Assembly (NCBI RefSeq): GCF_023227875.1
Contig: NZ_JALOCH010000005.1
Span: forward strand, 152,853 to 216,852
Direction of reading: 5' to 3'
Length of the DNA: 64,000 bases
DNA from: Methanoregula sp.
GTDB lineage: Archaea; Halobacteriota; Methanomicrobia; Methanomicrobiales; Methanospirillaceae
This document shows, one piece after another, positions 1-9,034 of the stretch. A program made the translations under genes and the position numbers. Every line of letters starts with the position of its first letter. Positions within the stretch are counted from its first letter, which is position 1. The notes under the pieces are model-generated. The model did not search any database, was not told the origin of the DNA, and saw only the letters and a list, made by a program, of their open reading frames with translations.

Positions 1-26
1 AGTGACTAAATACTGAAACCACCTTG

Positions 27-60
27 CCCCGCCGTGCCTCGGAGAGGCCCTGAGGCGGGG
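27..60. repeat. GC-rich nested hairpin near the window edge
   Basis: CCCCGCC at 27-33 pairs with GGCGGGG at 54-60, and inside it GCCTC (36-40) pairs with GAGGC (44-48). It lies downstream of the minus-strand flavoprotein gene, so it may act as a transcript end. No T-run follows closely, so a terminator call is only tentative. Confidence 0.4.
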
Positions 61-143
61 AGCCCTCACATATTTTCAGGTTTTTTAAGTTTTTCTCGTT
101 CCGGACCGAATCCAATCAGTTCATGCCCGGTTCTCCTGAACAA

Positions 144-719
144 TTACTTGTTAAGTTTCTTCATCACCCACGCCATGTTGGCGCCGAGCGTCTTCATCGT
201 GGCAATCCCTTCCTCATCCTCCTTCACATCTCCTGCCGCGTGACCGAGTCCCACGTTCCAGTAGGATGACCCGGGCACCACCATCTGGCTGATGAAGAAG
301 AAATGGTTCATCGTGTCGAACGCGTGGATTGCACCGCCCCTGCGGACCGCCACGACCGCTGCCCCGACCTTGCGCCGGAACATGTCGTCGTTCGCTTTTG
401 CGACATAGCCGGTCCGGTCGATCAGGGCCTTCATCTCGGTCGAGACATCGGCGAAGTATGTGGGCGACGCAAGGATGATCCCGTCCGCTTCCATCATCTT
501 TTCGATGCACTCGTTGATGATGTCGCCCTTGATCGCGCACAGCCCGTCTTTCTTCTCGAAGCACTTCCCGCACGCGATGCAGCCCCGGATCTTCTTGCCG
601 GAGAGCTGGACGAGTTCCGTCTTGATCCCTTCCTTCTTCAGTTCCTTAAACACGGCATTGACGAGAATCGCCGTGTTGCCGTCTTTCCGTGCACTGCCAT
701 TGAATGCGACAACTTTCAT
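144..719 (-). CDS. Iron-sulfur flavoprotein (Isf-like, flavodoxin fold)
   Basis: A 191-residue protein of the NADPH-dependent FMN reductase/iron-sulfur flavoprotein family. The N-terminus has the FMN-phosphate loop GSARKDGNT. About residue 50 there is a compact cysteine motif CX2CX2CX7C (CIACGKC followed by C), the spacing known for the [4Fe-4S] cluster of methanogen Isf proteins. 'SPTYFADVS' matches the flavin-binding loop of the fold. Isf proteins are cytosolic dimers that pass electrons between ferredoxin and FMN, often linked to oxidative stress. I chose the ATG at 719 rather than the in-frame GTG at 728 because AGGTGA sits at good spacing before it. It is alone on its strand, divergent from the helicase gene. 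Confidence 0.85.
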   Translation of the reverse strand: MKVVAFNGSARKDGNTAILVNAVFKELKKEGIKTELVQLSGKKIRGCIACGKCFEKKDGLCAIKGDIINECIEKMMEADGIILASPTYFADVSTEMKALIDRTGYVAKANDDMFRRKVGAAVVAVRRGGAIHAFDTMNHFFFISQMVVPGSSYWNVGLGHAAGDVKEDEEGIATMKTLGANMAWVMKKLNK

Positions 720-844
720 ACCAGTCACCTGATTACTATCCTCGCGCGGCCATGATAAAAAATTCTCCCTGTAACGGTCAGGGCACTGCGGGACCGTCCT
801 CAGTGCGCCATCTTAAGACCCCTGCCACCAAATGGTGTTGCGAT

Positions 845-2443
845 ATGAATACACGTATACAGTTTTCCGATCTGCACCTATCACGGGAGATCGGGAAAGC
901 AATAGAAGATATGGGCTTTGAAGAGCCCTCACCCATCCAGGCACTCGCTATCCCCCTCATCCAGGCCGGCCGTGACGTGACTGCGCAGGCGCAGACCGGT
1001 ACCGGCAAGACCGCTGCATTCGGCATCCCCATTATCGAGAAGATCGACCCATCGCGACGGGTGGTACAGACCCTTGTGCTCTGCCCGACCCGCGAACTCG
1101 CCATCCAGATCGCCGAGGAGTTCTCAAACCTCCTCGCCCACCTCCCCCGCATCACCGTGTTGCCGGTCTACGGCGGCCAGCCTATCGAACGCCAGCTCCG
1201 CGCACTGCAGGCCGGCGTCCATATCGTCATCGGCACACCCGGGCGTATCATGGACCACCTTGACCGCCGCACGCTCCGGCTCGATGAGGTTACGACCGTC
1301 GTGCTGGACGAGGCCGACCAGATGCTCGACATGGGGTTCCGCGACGATATCGAACTGATCCTGCGGAAAGTCCCGCAGAACCGGCAGACCCTGCTCTTCT
1401 CTGCCACCATGCCAAAGCCGATCCTCGAGATCTCCAAGAAGTTCCAGACCAAGCCGGAGTTCGTACGGGTCGAGTACGCGGAACTGACCGTGCCGCAGAC
1501 CGAACAGTTATACATTGAAGTGAAAGAGCGCGAGAAACTCGATGTGCTCTGCCGTCTCATCGACATGATGGACCCGCACCTTGCAATTATCTTCTGCAAT
1601 ACCAAGCGCCGCGCGGAAGAGCTCTCCGGAAAAGTCCGCGCACGGGGGTACCGGGCTGACGAGCTGCACGGGGACATGAAACAGTCCCAGCGCGACCGGG
1701 TCATGGGAGGCTTCCGAAAGGGCATCATCGATATCCTGATCGCGACCGATGTCGCGGCACGCGGTATCGATGTCGATGATGTGGACATCGTGATCAATTA
1801 TGATGTACCGCAGGATGTGGAGTATTACATCCACCGTATCGGCCGGACCGGCAGGGCCGGGAAGAGCGGCAAGGCAGTCACGTTTGTCACCCCGAAAGAC
1901 GTCAGCAAGCTCCGGGAGATCATGCACTTTGCAAAGGTCCAGATCGCCCGCATGCCGGTGCCGTCACAGAGCGATGTCGCCCAGTCCAAGGTCCGCGGCG
2001 TGCTCGAACGGGTACGCGAGACGATCCAGGCCGGCGGCCTTGAACAGTTCGTGCGGATTGTCGAGGACGAGACCGAAGGGGACCACAGCACGATCGATAT
2101 CGCCGCTGCCCTCTTAAAGATGCAGATGGACATGGGCAACGAGCCGGTGGCAGAGAAAACTGGGGTCGTTGACTTCGGCGAGACCGGTGCGGAAGTCGGG
2201 ATGGTCCGGTTCTTCCTTGGCGTTGGCCGGCAGCACAAGGTCGCCCCAAAGGACATTGTCGGCGCGATTGCCGGTGAGACCGGGATCCCGGGGAAAGCGA
2301 TCGGTGCGATCCGGATCCTTGACTCATACTCATTTGTCGAGATACCAAAAGAGCACGCCCAGGATGTCTACACGATCATGAAAGAACGGACGATCCGTAA
2401 CCAGCCAACCGGCATCGAACCGGCATCCGGCAAACGGGCGTAA
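845..2443 (+). CDS. DEAD-box ATP-dependent RNA helicase with DbpA-type C-terminal domain
   Basis: A 532-residue helicase with the full motif set in order: Q motif (EEPSPIQALAIP), Walker A AQTGTGKT, PTRELAIQ, TPGR, DEAD, SAT, ATDVAARGIDV and HRIGRTGRAG. After about residue 450 comes a DbpA-like RNA-binding domain (VRFFLGVGRQHKV through FVEIPKEHA). This is the CsdA/DeaD architecture, used for RNA unwinding in ribosome assembly or cold adaptation. The reading frame is open upstream to 704, but the protein family starts near MNTRIQFSDL, so ATG 845 is preferred. It is monocistronic, followed by a hairpin and T-run. Confidence 0.93.
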   Translation: MNTRIQFSDLHLSREIGKAIEDMGFEEPSPIQALAIPLIQAGRDVTAQAQTGTGKTAAFGIPIIEKIDPSRRVVQTLVLCPTRELAIQIAEEFSNLLAHLPRITVLPVYGGQPIERQLRALQAGVHIVIGTPGRIMDHLDRRTLRLDEVTTVVLDEADQMLDMGFRDDIELILRKVPQNRQTLLFSATMPKPILEISKKFQTKPEFVRVEYAELTVPQTEQLYIEVKEREKLDVLCRLIDMMDPHLAIIFCNTKRRAEELSGKVRARGYRADELHGDMKQSQRDRVMGGFRKGIIDILIATDVAARGIDVDDVDIVINYDVPQDVEYYIHRIGRTGRAGKSGKAVTFVTPKDVSKLREIMHFAKVQIARMPVPSQSDVAQSKVRGVLERVRETIQAGGLEQFVRIVEDETEGDHSTIDIAAALLKMQMDMGNEPVAEKTGVVDFGETGAEVGMVRFFLGVGRQHKVAPKDIVGAIAGETGIPGKAIGAIRILDSYSFVEIPKEHAQDVYTIMKERTIRNQPTGIEPASGKRA

Positions 2444-2464
2444 CCTCCTGAAAGGTTTTTTTTT
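2442..2464 (+). terminator. Hairpin plus T-run after the helicase gene
   Basis: AACCT (2442-2446, overlapping the stop codon) can pair with AGGTT (2453-2457). This is followed by a run of nine T residues at 2456-2464, typical of archaeal transcription termination. Confidence 0.6.
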
Positions 2465-2549
2465 GGTATTTTTGATGTACTAAAAATCCGGCTGGATGTG
2501 AGGGGTGCGACCAAACACTCAAATACCCTTCACGGGAAATCCATCCGGT

Positions 2550-3053
2550 ATGAAAAAGATTTTTGGTATCACCCTGGCACTCGGGTTCTGCCTCATGCTC
2601 GCGCTGGTTGCAGGGTGCACCCAGCCGACAGCAACCCCTGCCGCAACCCCGGCACCGATTGTTGTTGAAACGGCCCCTGCAACAGAAGAACCGACCAGTG
2701 TCCCCACCACCGTTGCCGATTCCCTCACCCCGGGTCCCACCCAGGCCCTCCAGGACATCTGGAGTATCGAGGTCCAGGTTGAGAGCAATGGCGAGGCCAT
2801 CAACCCGCAGATCACCACCACGCTCCGTGGCGGCAAGGGTATGAACGTCATCCCGGAGATCGATGTCAGGATCACACGATCAGACGGTGTTGTTGAGGAA
2901 GACCGGATGGTCCAACCGCTGCATATCGGCTCATCCGTGGTGCTTGACGGTACCACGAAGAATACCGACCGGGCTGAGGTATGGGTTGTTACCCCCAACG
3001 GGGATAAAGTGAAGATCTACGATGCGTACGTGCCGTTCCGGTCGTACAATTAA
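2550..3053 (+). CDS. Putative secreted lipoprotein
   Basis: A 167-residue protein with a lipoprotein signal: MKKIF, a hydrophobic stretch, then the lipobox LVAGC with Cys at about residue 23. A Thr/Pro/Ala-rich linker of about 50 residues follows, then a beta-rich globular domain with no motif I recognise ('VQVESNGEAINPQITTTLR', 'TRSDGVVEEDRM'). It should be anchored outside the membrane. The ATG at 2550 is chosen because the signal peptide begins there; the frame is open for 15 more codons upstream. Small anchored proteins like this are common in methanogens. No function is assigned. Confidence 0.75.
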   Translation: MKKIFGITLALGFCLMLALVAGCTQPTATPAATPAPIVVETAPATEEPTSVPTTVADSLTPGPTQALQDIWSIEVQVESNGEAINPQITTTLRGGKGMNVIPEIDVRITRSDGVVEEDRMVQPLHIGSSVVLDGTTKNTDRAEVWVVTPNGDKVKIYDAYVPFRSYN

Positions 3054-3079
3054 TTCCCTTTTTAAATCCTGCCCGGGCA

Positions 3080-3265
3080 TCAGTAGCCAGGCCGGTGTTC
3101 CAGCTGTGCAACAGCGAGGGTAATAACCGGGATGAACAGCCCGACGGCGATGATTGCGTATCCCTGTGGCTCGTCACCGAATGGCGGGGTCATCACGATC
3201 CAGATCCCGTTGACAATGACAAAAAGCGCGATCAGACAACTCATCACCTTTAAAATCGCTTCCAT
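3080..3265 (-). CDS. Small two-helix membrane protein
   Basis: A 61-residue protein with two predicted transmembrane segments: about residues 5-25 (MSCLIALFVIVNGIWIVM) and 38-55 (AIIAVGLFIPVITLAVAQL). They are joined by a short polar loop with PPFGDEPQGY. I do not recognise the family. It is convergent with the lipoprotein gene, 26 bp away, and has its own space upstream. The hydrophobic pattern and clean helices favour a real gene, but the short length leaves doubt. Confidence 0.6.
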   Translation of the reverse strand: MEAILKVMSCLIALFVIVNGIWIVMTPPFGDEPQGYAIIAVGLFIPVITLAVAQLEHRPGY

Positions 3266-3512
3266 GACCTGCTCCCGTTTCTCTGTAATGGATGGTATGT
3301 TTAGGGACTATTAAGCGCTTGCATTCTCACCGGCCCTCACCGATCTCCCTTCACCAGTCACCGGGGAAGACTGCGTTTAAGTCCCCTGTCCGCGGGTATC
3401 ACGTTATCCATTCATTTTTCTCCTGTGCGAAAGAACAGGATAAGTACGGGTCCGGGACCCCGGTATCAGCCGGGAACCGGATGATCTTCAGACAAGGGAA
3501 AAGGAATCACTC

Positions 3513-4778
3513 ATGGGTACTGCACTTCTCACTGACCTGTACGAGCTCACGATGGCCCAGAGTTATCTCGAGCACAACAAGACCGGATCCGCTGTCTTCT
3601 CCATCTTCCCACGGACGCTTCCCGTAAAACGCAATTTTCTTGTTGCCGGTGGCCTTGAGACCCTGATCGGCCAGCTGGAGCAGTTCCGGTTCAGCGGTGA
3701 GGATATCGTGTACCTGAAAAGCCTTCAGATGTTCAGCGATGACTTCCTCTCCTGGCTCCGGGACTACCGGTTTTCCGGGACCCTCTCCGCGATACCGGAA
3801 GGCAGCATCGTATTCCAGAATGAACCCCTTGTCCAGGTAGAGGGCCCGCTCCCCGACGTCCAGATCCTTGAGACCCTGGCACTCAACTGTATCCATTTCG
3901 AGACCGTTGCTGCCTCGAAAGCGGCCCGGATCGTATCCGTAAGCCGGGGACGGAGCATCGTGGAGTTTGGCTTCCGGCGTTCCCATACCCCGGCTGCGGG
4001 CATCGCGGCGGCCCGGGCCGCCTATATCGCCGGGTTTGCCGGGACGTCGGACCTCGAGGCCGGGAAGCGGTACGGTATCCCGGTTGTCGGGACCATGGCA
4101 CACTCCTATGTCATGCTCTTTGATACGGAAGATGCCGCGTTCCGGGCATACCAGTCTTCCTTTCCCGAACGGGGCCTCTACCTCATCGACACATACGACA
4201 CGCTTGCCTGCGCCGAAACCGTGATCCGACTTGCACGTGACGGGGTTCCGGCTATCGGGATACGGATCGACAGCGGGGACATTGGAGCCCTCGCAACGCA
4301 GGTGAGGAGTATGTTTGACCGTGCCGGGCTCTCCCACATCAAAATTTTCGTGAGCAACAATGTGGACGAGTATTCCATTGACCGGTGGCTGGCAGGGGGC
4401 GTCCCGATCGACTCGTTCGGTGTGGGAACGCATTTCATCACCTCGTCTGACGCGCCGTATCTCGATATGGTGTACAAACTGGTGGAGTATGAAGGGACCC
4501 CGCGATACAAGACGAGCCCCGGCAAGACCACCTTCCCGTACCGGCGCCAGGTCGTAAGGCATTACCGGGACGGCATCATGGACCACGATGAGGTGATCCG
4601 CATGGCGGGATGTGAGGATGACGGCCTTGTTGAACCGTATCTCCGGGACGGGAAACTCACAAGGCCGCTGCCATCGGTGGAAGATATCCGGAAGCACTGC
4701 GCACATGAACTCACGACATTACCGGGACCGTTCAGGACACTCGCAAAGCAGGAGTACGGCGTGAACGTGCTGCCGTGA
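3513..4778 (+). CDS. pncB: Nicotinate phosphoribosyltransferase
   Basis: A 421-residue NAPRTase that makes nicotinate mononucleotide from nicotinate and PRPP in the NAD salvage pathway. The N-terminus TDLYELTMAQSYLEH is the family signature. Others are EFGFRRSHTP, the active-site region GTMAHSYVM, and the phosphate-binding segment IRIDSGDIGAL with later SFGVGTHFITS. Length fits the family's shorter archaeal/bacterial class. ATG 3513 follows an AAGGAATCAC ribosome-binding region. The gene is monocistronic. The product is cytosolic. Confidence 0.93.
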   Translation: MGTALLTDLYELTMAQSYLEHNKTGSAVFSIFPRTLPVKRNFLVAGGLETLIGQLEQFRFSGEDIVYLKSLQMFSDDFLSWLRDYRFSGTLSAIPEGSIVFQNEPLVQVEGPLPDVQILETLALNCIHFETVAASKAARIVSVSRGRSIVEFGFRRSHTPAAGIAAARAAYIAGFAGTSDLEAGKRYGIPVVGTMAHSYVMLFDTEDAAFRAYQSSFPERGLYLIDTYDTLACAETVIRLARDGVPAIGIRIDSGDIGALATQVRSMFDRAGLSHIKIFVSNNVDEYSIDRWLAGGVPIDSFGVGTHFITSSDAPYLDMVYKLVEYEGTPRYKTSPGKTTFPYRRQVVRHYRDGIMDHDEVIRMAGCEDDGLVEPYLRDGKLTRPLPSVEDIRKHCAHELTTLPGPFRTLAKQEYGVNVLP

Positions 4779-4872
4779 GCGGGTTTTCTTCTCAGGCAGA
4801 AAGCACGATATTTGATCGGTTCACCAAAAAGGAATATACTCTCCTGTCATATGTTCATGGAGATATCACCGG

Positions 4873-5586
4873 GTGACTGTCATTTCCCTTGTACCGATTC
4901 CCTTCCGCATCTCCGCCCTTACGCAGGAGCGCAACAGCCTCTATGAGTACCCGGTGGAGCGGCTTGCCGGTATCGTGAAGGATGTCGGGTTCCGGTGCAC
5001 GGCGTGTGCAAAGTGCTGCACCCGCGTCTTCAACGGGCATGTCTTCCTGCTTGACCGGGATGTTACTTCGGTGAAAAAAATCGATCCACAGGCGATAGAG
5101 CCCGCCCCGGACCCGGAGTTCTGCGACCAGAACGGTACGTTCTATGTCTCAGGCTATGCCCTCCGGGCAAAGTCCGACGAGTCGGGTTCCTGCTGGTTTC
5201 TGGAGAACGGCCGGTGCCGGATCTACGATGACAGGTTTTTTATCTGCCGAATTTACCCGTACATGCTCCACCGCGAACCGGATGAGACCGGGAAAGTGGA
5301 TTGGCGGCAGGTTTCCGGCATCGACCAGCACGGGGAGTTCAACCAGGAAATTCCGGAGGAAGAGTGTGGGGTGATCGCCCGGGAGACCAAGGAGTTCGAG
5401 AATGCGTTCCTGACCCAGGAGATCGCCTTCCTTGAATGCATCCAGGATTATTTCTCCCGGAACGGGCTTCGTCACGTTCAGAAGGTGTATGACGACCACA
5501 TGCGGGCATTCAAAAAAGGAGAGTCGATCCGGGTGATGGTCTTTTATGACGGGCGTTTTGAAGAGCACCATATCCGTATGGACTGA
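4873..5586 (+). CDS. YkgJ-family cysteine-cluster protein (putative Fe-S or Zn binding)
   Basis: A 237-residue member of the YkgJ/UPF0153 cysteine-cluster family. The N-terminal motif FRCTACAKCCTRVF (CxxCxxCC) and the downstream CRIYDDRFFICRIYPYML give the set of cysteines that these proteins use to hold a metal or Fe-S cluster. The start is a GTG at 4873 with GGAG 11-14 bases upstream. The family has no firm biochemical role; 'Fe-S oxidoreductase' is a historical label. A second, shorter member lies at 14041-14523 on the other strand. Confidence 0.82.
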   Translation: MTVISLVPIPFRISALTQERNSLYEYPVERLAGIVKDVGFRCTACAKCCTRVFNGHVFLLDRDVTSVKKIDPQAIEPAPDPEFCDQNGTFYVSGYALRAKSDESGSCWFLENGRCRIYDDRFFICRIYPYMLHREPDETGKVDWRQVSGIDQHGEFNQEIPEEECGVIARETKEFENAFLTQEIAFLECIQDYFSRNGLRHVQKVYDDHMRAFKKGESIRVMVFYDGRFEEHHIRMD

Positions 5587-5668
5587 CCATCCGGTTGACT
5601 GGTGATTATCTTTTAGTGTTCTGGCTTTTTTCAGGAGGAACCGTATCGTCCGCCCCGCGTCAGGGTTC

Positions 5669-6481
5669 TTATATGTCAGCATCATGCGAATCCCAGAACC
5701 CGGTCAGCACCCTCCAGATCCGTTCCCGCAATATCTTGACCGCCCCGTCACAGTCCGTCGATTGTCCAGCCCCTGACCCCGGTTCCGGTTCGTAGAGTGC
5801 CCGGTTGACCTCGATCTGGATCCAGGGAACCCCCTTGCGCCAGTAATGTGCGTTTGAGATGAACCCACCGGAGAACGGGTTGTTGATCGCCACTTCGCGG
5901 TTGAGTGAGAATTCGGACCGGAACTCGTCCGCGAGGGTGTTTACCCATGACTCCGGGCAGGTTGCAATACTGTTCTTTTTTGCCCGCCCCTTCCGGTCCC
6001 CGTTGTTTCCGAGACAGAAGAGCGGGCGTTCCGTTCCTGCATCCTTCTGTTCAGCGGACCCCACGGGCAGCATCGAGTGGCAGTCAAAGGCGATCTTCAC
6101 GTCATGCTGATCGATCAGTTCGTCGATACGCTGGTGGTAGGGGAAGTACCATGCCATCATCACGCGGTGGATCAGGGTCATGTCAGGAAACATACCTTCG
6201 CGATAAACCGGCTTCCCATCAACCGCCTGCAGCTTGATGATGCCATCCGGGTCGCGGGGCGGGAGGGGGAGCGGGGGGCGGTTGAGATCCACCACCATAC
6301 GGGATACCGGCGTATCGATATGTGCCCGGGCAGAACTGCGAAAATCATACAATTCCCGTGTCATTGGATCGCAATAATAACGGAGCTCCTCCCGCGCCAG
6401 TGCAAGACGCCCGGTCAGTTCCGTTGGGACATCGGTGCCCCCGTGCGGGATGGAGATCAGGAAGGGATAGCGGGTTGTCAC
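5669..6481 (-). CDS. N-formylglutamate amidohydrolase family protein
   Basis: A 270-residue protein that fits the N-formylglutamate deformylase (HutG-type) family, metal-dependent amidohydrolases. It begins with the usual TTRYPFLISIPHGGTDVP, where PHGG supplies a metal-ligand His. It has IAFDCHSML in the middle, whose Asp and His are typical active-site residues, and ends with IQIEVNRALY. The start is taken as GTG 6481 because family members begin right before TTRYPF; the frame is open further upstream, with a possible ATG at 6568. No histidine-degradation genes are near, so the true substrate is uncertain. Confidence 0.8.
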   Translation of the reverse strand: MTTRYPFLISIPHGGTDVPTELTGRLALAREELRYYCDPMTRELYDFRSSARAHIDTPVSRMVVDLNRPPLPLPPRDPDGIIKLQAVDGKPVYREGMFPDMTLIHRVMMAWYFPYHQRIDELIDQHDVKIAFDCHSMLPVGSAEQKDAGTERPLFCLGNNGDRKGRAKKNSIATCPESWVNTLADEFRSEFSLNREVAINNPFSGGFISNAHYWRKGVPWIQIEVNRALYEPEPGSGAGQSTDCDGAVKILRERIWRVLTGFWDSHDADI

Positions 6482-6975
6482 GATAGCAGAATATACGATC
6501 AACAGGAGGTTAATTTTTTCATGGAGATCGGATCTGCCTTTTCCCGGGTCACGTGGACAACGGTTCATTTCCGGAAATGGTTCTTCCAATCACGGGATCA
6601 CAACTCAATAAAAAGCAGCCCGATGGAAAGGAATGGGCACCATTTCGCATGCAAATAAACCCTCCGCAGCCCATGCAGGTTCCGGTAACGGGAACGCGCT
6701 GAAAGGTCTTTTTTAAAGGATTGGGGTCATTTAAAGGAGCGTTCCAGTGGAAGAAAGGGGGTATAAAAGGATGATCAAATCGCCGGATTGGTCGGATATT
6801 CTAAAATTCATAACAGAATCCGTAAAGCAGGTTTTTTGAACCGTATTTTTTTCTTTTGTATCTGCTCCGTTTTGCACAAACGCTGATGAGTGCTGATAAG
6901 TCTTGCGGCAACCGGATACTCCCCGCAGCGCGAGTCTTCCCCCTACCGCTTTTCAGGAATGAAAAAGAGGACGGG
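6482..6975. other. Noncoding stretch of about 490 bp
   Basis: No convincing gene is seen. It contains a TATAAAAG at 6762-6769 and a 22-codon frame (6771-6839) too short and too close to that TATA to support. There are T-runs near 6832-6855, and a poly-T end that on the minus strand falls after the adenosine-specific kinase gene (stop at 6976). Confidence 0.5.
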
Positions 6976-7473
6976 TCAGGCCCGTTTATACCCGAATTTC
7001 CTGAGCAGCCCCGTCCTCCACGCAACGCCTCCAGGCCCTTCAACGCCCCGGGGTTTCTCTCCATCGATCACGCCCATGATCCCCCGTCCCTGCACAGACT
7101 CGGCGATAATCACTTCTGCGGCATTCGCAGTTGCGCAATAGATCGTGCAGACCTCCTGGACCTGCTTGATCGCATTCAGGACATTGATCGGAAAACAGTC
7201 CCGCAGGAAGAGGATGAAGGAATGGCCGGCCCCGATCACCCGGGCATTGTCCCGGGCAAGGGCGATCAGATCCGCGTCGTTCCCATCAAGGCGGATCAGG
7301 CAGTCACCGGATGACTCGCAGAATGCGAGGCCGAACTTTGCATTCGGGACAGCCCCGGTAACGGCCTCGCTGATATCCTCAACGGTCTTGATAAAATGCG
7401 ACTGCCCGAGGATCATGTTCACGTCCTCGGGCTTGTGGATCTTCACCACCTTCAGTTCTACGGCTCCGTTCAT
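6976..7473 (-). CDS. Adenosine-specific kinase family protein (Adenosine_kin, COG1839)
   Basis: A 165-residue protein of the archaeal adenosine-specific kinase family (Pfam Adenosine_kin). Conserved stretches are FGLAFCESSGDCLIRLDGND, VIGAGHSFILFLRDCFPIN, VCTIYCATANAAEVIIAE and GRGIMGVIDG. The family is known from structures and ligand binding to adenosine/AMP; its cellular role is poorly defined. ATG 7473 (MNGAVELKVV) is preferred, with GGTGATC upstream. The longer frame to 7623 lacks family similarity at its N-terminus. It is divergent from the surface-protein gene. Confidence 0.88.
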   Translation of the reverse strand: MNGAVELKVVKIHKPEDVNMILGQSHFIKTVEDISEAVTGAVPNAKFGLAFCESSGDCLIRLDGNDADLIALARDNARVIGAGHSFILFLRDCFPINVLNAIKQVQEVCTIYCATANAAEVIIAESVQGRGIMGVIDGEKPRGVEGPGGVAWRTGLLRKFGYKRA

Positions 7474-7637
7474 CAGATCACCACAGGAGGAGATGGGAGT
7501 TGTATGATAAATGGGTTTTGCCGGAAGGATTGGCGGTTGGGGAATCCCCCCGATACGCGATTCGCAAATACCGCATCCTTTTAACTGCAAACGTAAAATG
7601 TCAGTTGAACAATTCCGGAACACCTGTCGAGGTCACC

Positions 7638-8408
7638 ATGATGATAAAAAACTACAAGTGTATCGTGTTTCTCCTGCTGGCCTGTTTCATCTTCGCGATG
7701 ATTCCCGTATCTGCCCTCCAGTCAACAGAGCAATCACTCAGTGATTCCCTGACACGGGGCAGCCGGTTTACCATTACCATCACCGGCAGCCCGAATACCG
7801 CATATTATGTCTGGCTTCCGGGGACATTTACCATGACGGGGGAGCAGTACGACCAGCCCCCGGTCATTGCCGGCGGCCAGGCTGACATTGAGAAAGACCC
7901 TGAAGGAGGCCCGTACACGATCGGGTCATACCAGTATAACAACGGGGGAGGGCGCACCATCCTTGACGATGTTGCCCCGGCATCCGCCGATATGTCGAAC
8001 ACCAATTATTACGCCCAGGTAACAACGGATGAAAAGGGACAGGCCATTGTTGAATTCCGGACATCAGTCTATACGGCGATCAGGTCGTATTCTGTCAAGG
8101 TGGAGAACCCGCAGGCACCGGAGAAAGACAATTTCCTCGTCGAGCAGAAGACCTACAGCAGGAGCGCTTCCAAGCCGATGATCAACACGCCGGCGACGAC
8201 CATTACGACAATCCCGCCTCAGCCGACCTTCACCCCATCCCCCACACCGACTCCCACCCTGCCCCCGGAGGCCCTGCCGGTAGTGACAGCAGTTCCAACA
8301 ACTACACCGGTTCCCACCAAAAAGGCCCCAATGGGTGCAGGGATTGCTGTAATCGCCACGGGAATCTGCCTGATCGTGCTGTCGGGGAAGCGACGCTTCA
8401 GGCAATAA
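7638..8408 (+). CDS. C-terminally anchored surface protein
   Basis: A 256-residue exported protein. Residues 1-27 are a signal peptide (MMIKNYKC, hydrophobic core, VSALQ). A beta-rich domain of about 140 residues follows, then a Thr/Pro linker with TPTPTLPPE. A C-terminal hydrophobic helix (GAGIAVIATGICLIVLS) is capped by KRRFRQ. Just before the helix is KKAPMG, like the KSP motifs in other surface proteins of this window (15729, 16808). It is probably a cell-envelope protein of the S-layer side; I do not recognise the domain with confidence. GAGGT lies just before the two adjacent ATGs at 7638 and 7641. Confidence 0.78.
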   Translation: MMIKNYKCIVFLLLACFIFAMIPVSALQSTEQSLSDSLTRGSRFTITITGSPNTAYYVWLPGTFTMTGEQYDQPPVIAGGQADIEKDPEGGPYTIGSYQYNNGGGRTILDDVAPASADMSNTNYYAQVTTDEKGQAIVEFRTSVYTAIRSYSVKVENPQAPEKDNFLVEQKTYSRSASKPMINTPATTITTIPPQPTFTPSPTPTPTLPPEALPVVTAVPTTTPVPTKKAPMGAGIAVIATGICLIVLSGKRRFRQ

Positions 8409-8496
8409 TGCCTGCGATGAGCAGCCGTGCAGGACGCGTACCATCATGCTCATCCGACCAGATGATGATCCGGTTGAAACTATCTGAGAACCCGCT

Positions 8497-9003
8497 ATGA
8501 CAGAAGAGACCTGCAACACCAGGAGAGAGGACAGCAGGGAGCAGATGGATGCAATCCAGCGGTTCTTTGTGCGCCCGTTCTTCCTCAGCTGCACGATTGG
8601 CATCCCCTTCTGCCTCTTCAAGATCCTGTTCGGCCTGAGTGCATTGCGCGAAGGCATGCACGGCGGGGAATACCTCTGGTTCTTTGGCATGGTCGTGACC
8701 GTGTGGGCTGTTGCGGATCTCCTGATGAATACGAGTAGATCGGCACTTGACCTGCTCCACCGTCAGGCACCGTTCGAGTACTGCACCATTGCCCAGCTCG
8801 GCCGCGTATTCGGCAGGCCGTTGATCTTCCTTGCCTTCGATACCCTGCTGACCTTTGCGATCATCAGCGCCATGCTCTGGACCGGGTGGATCGCGACACT
8901 CAGCCCTGCCGAGTCATGGCTCTGGTACGGCGCAACCACGATGAACCTGATCAGCCTCTCGCTCGTATCTCTCTACAACGAGGTACGTCGCGGGAATACC
9001 TGA
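8497..9003 (+). CDS. Hypothetical membrane protein, about four helices
   Basis: A 168-residue protein with hydrophobic segments at about residues 27-50 (FFLSCTIGIPFCLFKILFG), 60-78, 107-128 (PLIFLAFDTLLTFAIISAML) and 140-158. The N-terminal 20 residues are charged. No motif identifies a function. ATG 8497 starts 88 bp after the surface protein stop, with both on the same strand, so co-transcription is possible. It converges with the dCMP deaminase gene. Confidence 0.65.
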   Translation: MTEETCNTRREDSREQMDAIQRFFVRPFFLSCTIGIPFCLFKILFGLSALREGMHGGEYLWFFGMVVTVWAVADLLMNTSRSALDLLHRQAPFEYCTIAQLGRVFGRPLIFLAFDTLLTFAIISAMLWTGWIATLSPAESWLWYGATTMNLISLSLVSLYNEVRRGNT

Positions 9004-9034
9004 AGGGGCAGGAAAATAAAAAGAAAGTTACCGG

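Noticed and set aside
3507..4706. 399-codon minus-strand frame
   Set aside because: It is the antisense shadow of pncB, which is certain from its motifs.
6771..6839. 22-codon frame after a TATAAAAG sequence
   Set aside because: The TATA-like box is two bases before the ATG, too close to direct it, and the peptide has no features.
6801..7064. 87-codon minus-strand frame
   Set aside because: It overlaps the 3' end of the adenosine-specific kinase gene on the same strand in another frame and resembles no protein.
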